DNA from: CAYMRB01 sp964392615
GTDB lineage: Bacteria; Planctomycetota; UBA8108
Assembly (NCBI GenBank): GCA_964392615.1
Contig: CAYMRB010000015.1
Coordinates: 1 to 46,028 of the forward strand
Direction: 5' to 3'
DNA length: 46,028 nt
Positions 44,712 through 46,028 of this stretch are shown here, piece after piece. Numbering within the stretch: the stretch's first letter is position 1; the number at the start of each line of letters is the position of its first letter. A program made the translations under genes and the position numbers. Below the pieces are notes generated by a model. It was not told the DNA's origin. It saw only the letters and a list, made by a program, of their open reading frames with translations, and searched no databases.

Positions 44712-46028
44712 ATGCAAAACGACATCCGAATCGAACAGAAGTTCCCGAAGTTGCCGATCGGCGACGTCGCGGCGAAGCTCGGCCTCTCCGAGGACGATTA
44801 CCTGCCTCACGGCCGGTACATCGCCAAGATGCCGCTGAACCTCATCGAGAGCGGCAGGAAGAAAGGCCGCAAGGGGCGCCTCGTCCTCGTCACCGCGATG
44901 AGCCCCACGCCGTCGGGCGAAGGCAAGACCACGACGTCGGTCGGGCTCGCCGATGCGCTGAACCGGCTCGACCGACGCGCCTGCCTCGCGATCCGCGAGC
45001 CGTCGCTCGGACCGTACTTCGGAATCAAGGGCGGCGGTACGGGTGCGGGCTACGCCCAGGTGGTGCCGGCGGAGGACATCAACCTCCACTTCACCGGCGA
45101 TATCGCGGCCGTAGCGAAGGCGGCGAATCTCCTCGCCGCGCTGATCGACAATCACCTGCATCACTCGAACAAGCTCGGCATCGACCAGCGGCGCATCACG
45201 TGGAAGCGCGTGGTCGATCTCAACGATCGCGCGCTGCGAGACATCGTCATCGGCCTCGGCGGTCCGATGCACGGCGTTCCGCGCAAGGACGGCTTCTACA
45301 TCGCGCCGGCATCGGAGGTGATGGCCATCCTCTGCCTGGGGACGAGCTTCCCCGACATGCGACGGCGCATTCAGGAGATCATCTTCGGGTACACGCGTTC
45401 GAACCGGCCGGTTTCGGTCGGCGACTTGAAGGCCGACGCGGCGATGGCAGTGCTGCTGCGCGACGCGATCCTGCCCAACCTCGTGCAGACGCTCGAGCAC
45501 ACGCCGACGCTCGTCCACGGCGGGCCGTTCGCGAACGTCGCCCACGGGTGTTCGAGCGTGCTTGCGACGCAGATGGGATTGGCGCTCGGCGACTACCTCG
45601 TCACGGAGGCGGGATTCGGCACGGATCTCGGCGCCGAGAAGTTCTTCAATCTGAAATGCCGCATGGCCGGCCTGAAACCGGCAGCGGCGGTGATCGTCGC
45701 AACGCTCAAGGCGATCGAGTTCCACGGCGGCTACGACCAATTCGGCGGCTGGGACAATCTGAAGCGCCACGTCGCGAACATCCGGCGTTTCGGTGTCGAG
45801 CCTGTCGTCGCGATCAACCGCTTTCCCGACGATACGACGCGAGACCTCAACCGCCTGCGCAAAGCTTGCGACAAGGAGGGCGTGCGGTGCGCGGTATCGG
45901 AGGTCTACGCCCGCGGTAGCGAGGGTGGCGTCGAGCTCGCCGAGGCGGTCATGGACATCGCCGAGAACCCGAGTCGCAAGTTCAAGCTGCTCTATCCGAA
46001 CAGCATGAGTCTGCCGGAGAAGATCAGG
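44712..46028 (+). CDS. fhs: Formate-tetrahydrofolate ligase, partial (cut by right edge)
   Basis: 439 residues present of about 557 usual. The enzyme joins formate to tetrahydrofolate with ATP to give 10-formyl-THF, in the cytoplasm. The P-loop TPSGEGKTT is at about residues 66-74, followed by the family signatures AIREPSLGPYFGIKGGG-like and GYAQVVPAEDINLHFTGD. Further on come RRITWKRVVDLNDRALR, HGGPFANVAHGCSS, TEAGFGTDLGAEKFF and the final visible SMSLPEKIR. The ATG at 44712 is the natural start (MQNDIRIEQ); no strong ribosome-binding site is visible. A palindromic element just upstream may have altered its leader. It shares folate metabolism with thyA in this window but is not near it. Confidence 0.95.
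   Translation, partial: MQNDIRIEQKFPKLPIGDVAAKLGLSEDDYLPHGRYIAKMPLNLIESGRKKGRKGRLVLVTAMSPTPSGEGKTTTSVGLADALNRLDRRACLAIREPSLGPYFGIKGGGTGAGYAQVVPAEDINLHFTGDIAAVAKAANLLAALIDNHLHHSNKLGIDQRRITWKRVVDLNDRALRDIVIGLGGPMHGVPRKDGFYIAPASEVMAILCLGTSFPDMRRRIQEIIFGYTRSNRPVSVGDLKADAAMAVLLRDAILPNLVQTLEHTPTLVHGGPFANVAHGCSSVLATQMGLALGDYLVTEAGFGTDLGAEKFFNLKCRMAGLKPAAAVIVATLKAIEFHGGYDQFGGWDNLKRHVANIRRFGVEPVVAINRFPDDTTRDLNRLRKACDKEGVRCAVSEVYARGSEGGVELAEAVMDIAENPSRKFKLLYPNSMSLPEKIR

Overview
The window looks like a chromosomal piece of a high-GC member of the Planctomycetota, probably a metagenome-assembled genome. The assignment rests on gene content: a DUF1549/DUF1553 + DUF1501 pair, ThuA-domain and DUF6807 (PmoA-type) proteins, a Tat-exported Gfo/Idh/MocA oxidoreductase, a CotH/lamin-tail giant, SBBP-repeat and LamG proteins, and a dockerin-like C-terminal cassette shared by three exported proteins. 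No rRNA, tRNA, CRISPR array, integrase or transposase gene was seen. No gene-free stretch exceeds 300 bases. Two 10-N assembly gaps (17309-17318 and 25352-25361) interrupt gene ends.

Layout. 1-2465 (minus, runs off the left edge): a secreted fusion of a caspase/gingipain-like domain with a GxDLY-SGNH esterase; it starts with GTG. 2591-4867 (plus): a two-helix membrane protein, then a secreted alpha/beta-hydrolase with a jelly-roll tail. 4873-7203 (minus): GH92 mannosidase. 7353-8717 (plus): sialate O-acetylesterase family protein. 8750-10846 (minus): HEAT-repeat protein. 10979-14352 (plus): DUF1549/DUF1553 then DUF1501, followed by a terminator-like hairpin. 14490-17445 (plus): 16-repeat SBBP propeller with dockerin-like tail, broken by gap 1. 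24189-17402 (minus): an operon of a ThyA-type thymidylate synthase and two paralogous secreted propeller/Ig/coiled-coil proteins; the first paralog is cut by an in-frame TAG. 24333-25268 (plus): ThuA protein. 36366-25362 (minus): a long co-directional series of DUF6807 protein, Gfo/Idh/MocA oxidoreductase, TPR-like/jelly-roll protein with an Asp/Arg-Gly tail, ThuA-DUF6807 fusion (with an apparent 1-nt frameshift), DUF5117/DUF4953 metallopeptidase, ADP-ribosylglycohydrolase and a DUF488-like protein cut by gap 2. 36478-44500 (plus): a tight operon of lamin-tail/CotH, double-LamG and DUF2961 (GH172) proteins. 44609-44683: a 75-bp palindromic MITE/REP-like element. 44712-end (plus): formate-tetrahydrofolate ligase, cut by the right edge.

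Together the genes suggest a cell that exports many enzymes acting on complex glycans (mannose removal, deacetylation, GH172 furanosidase activity, ThuA/DUF6807/Gfo-Idh sugar catabolism) and displays large repeat proteins through a common C-terminal cassette. Thymidylate synthase and formate-THF ligase are housekeeping genes. The strongest oddities are the peptidase-like/esterase fusion, the amber-split paralog, the frameshift that artificially joins two unrelated genes, and the Lys/Glu-rich insert just ahead of a metzincin-type zinc site.
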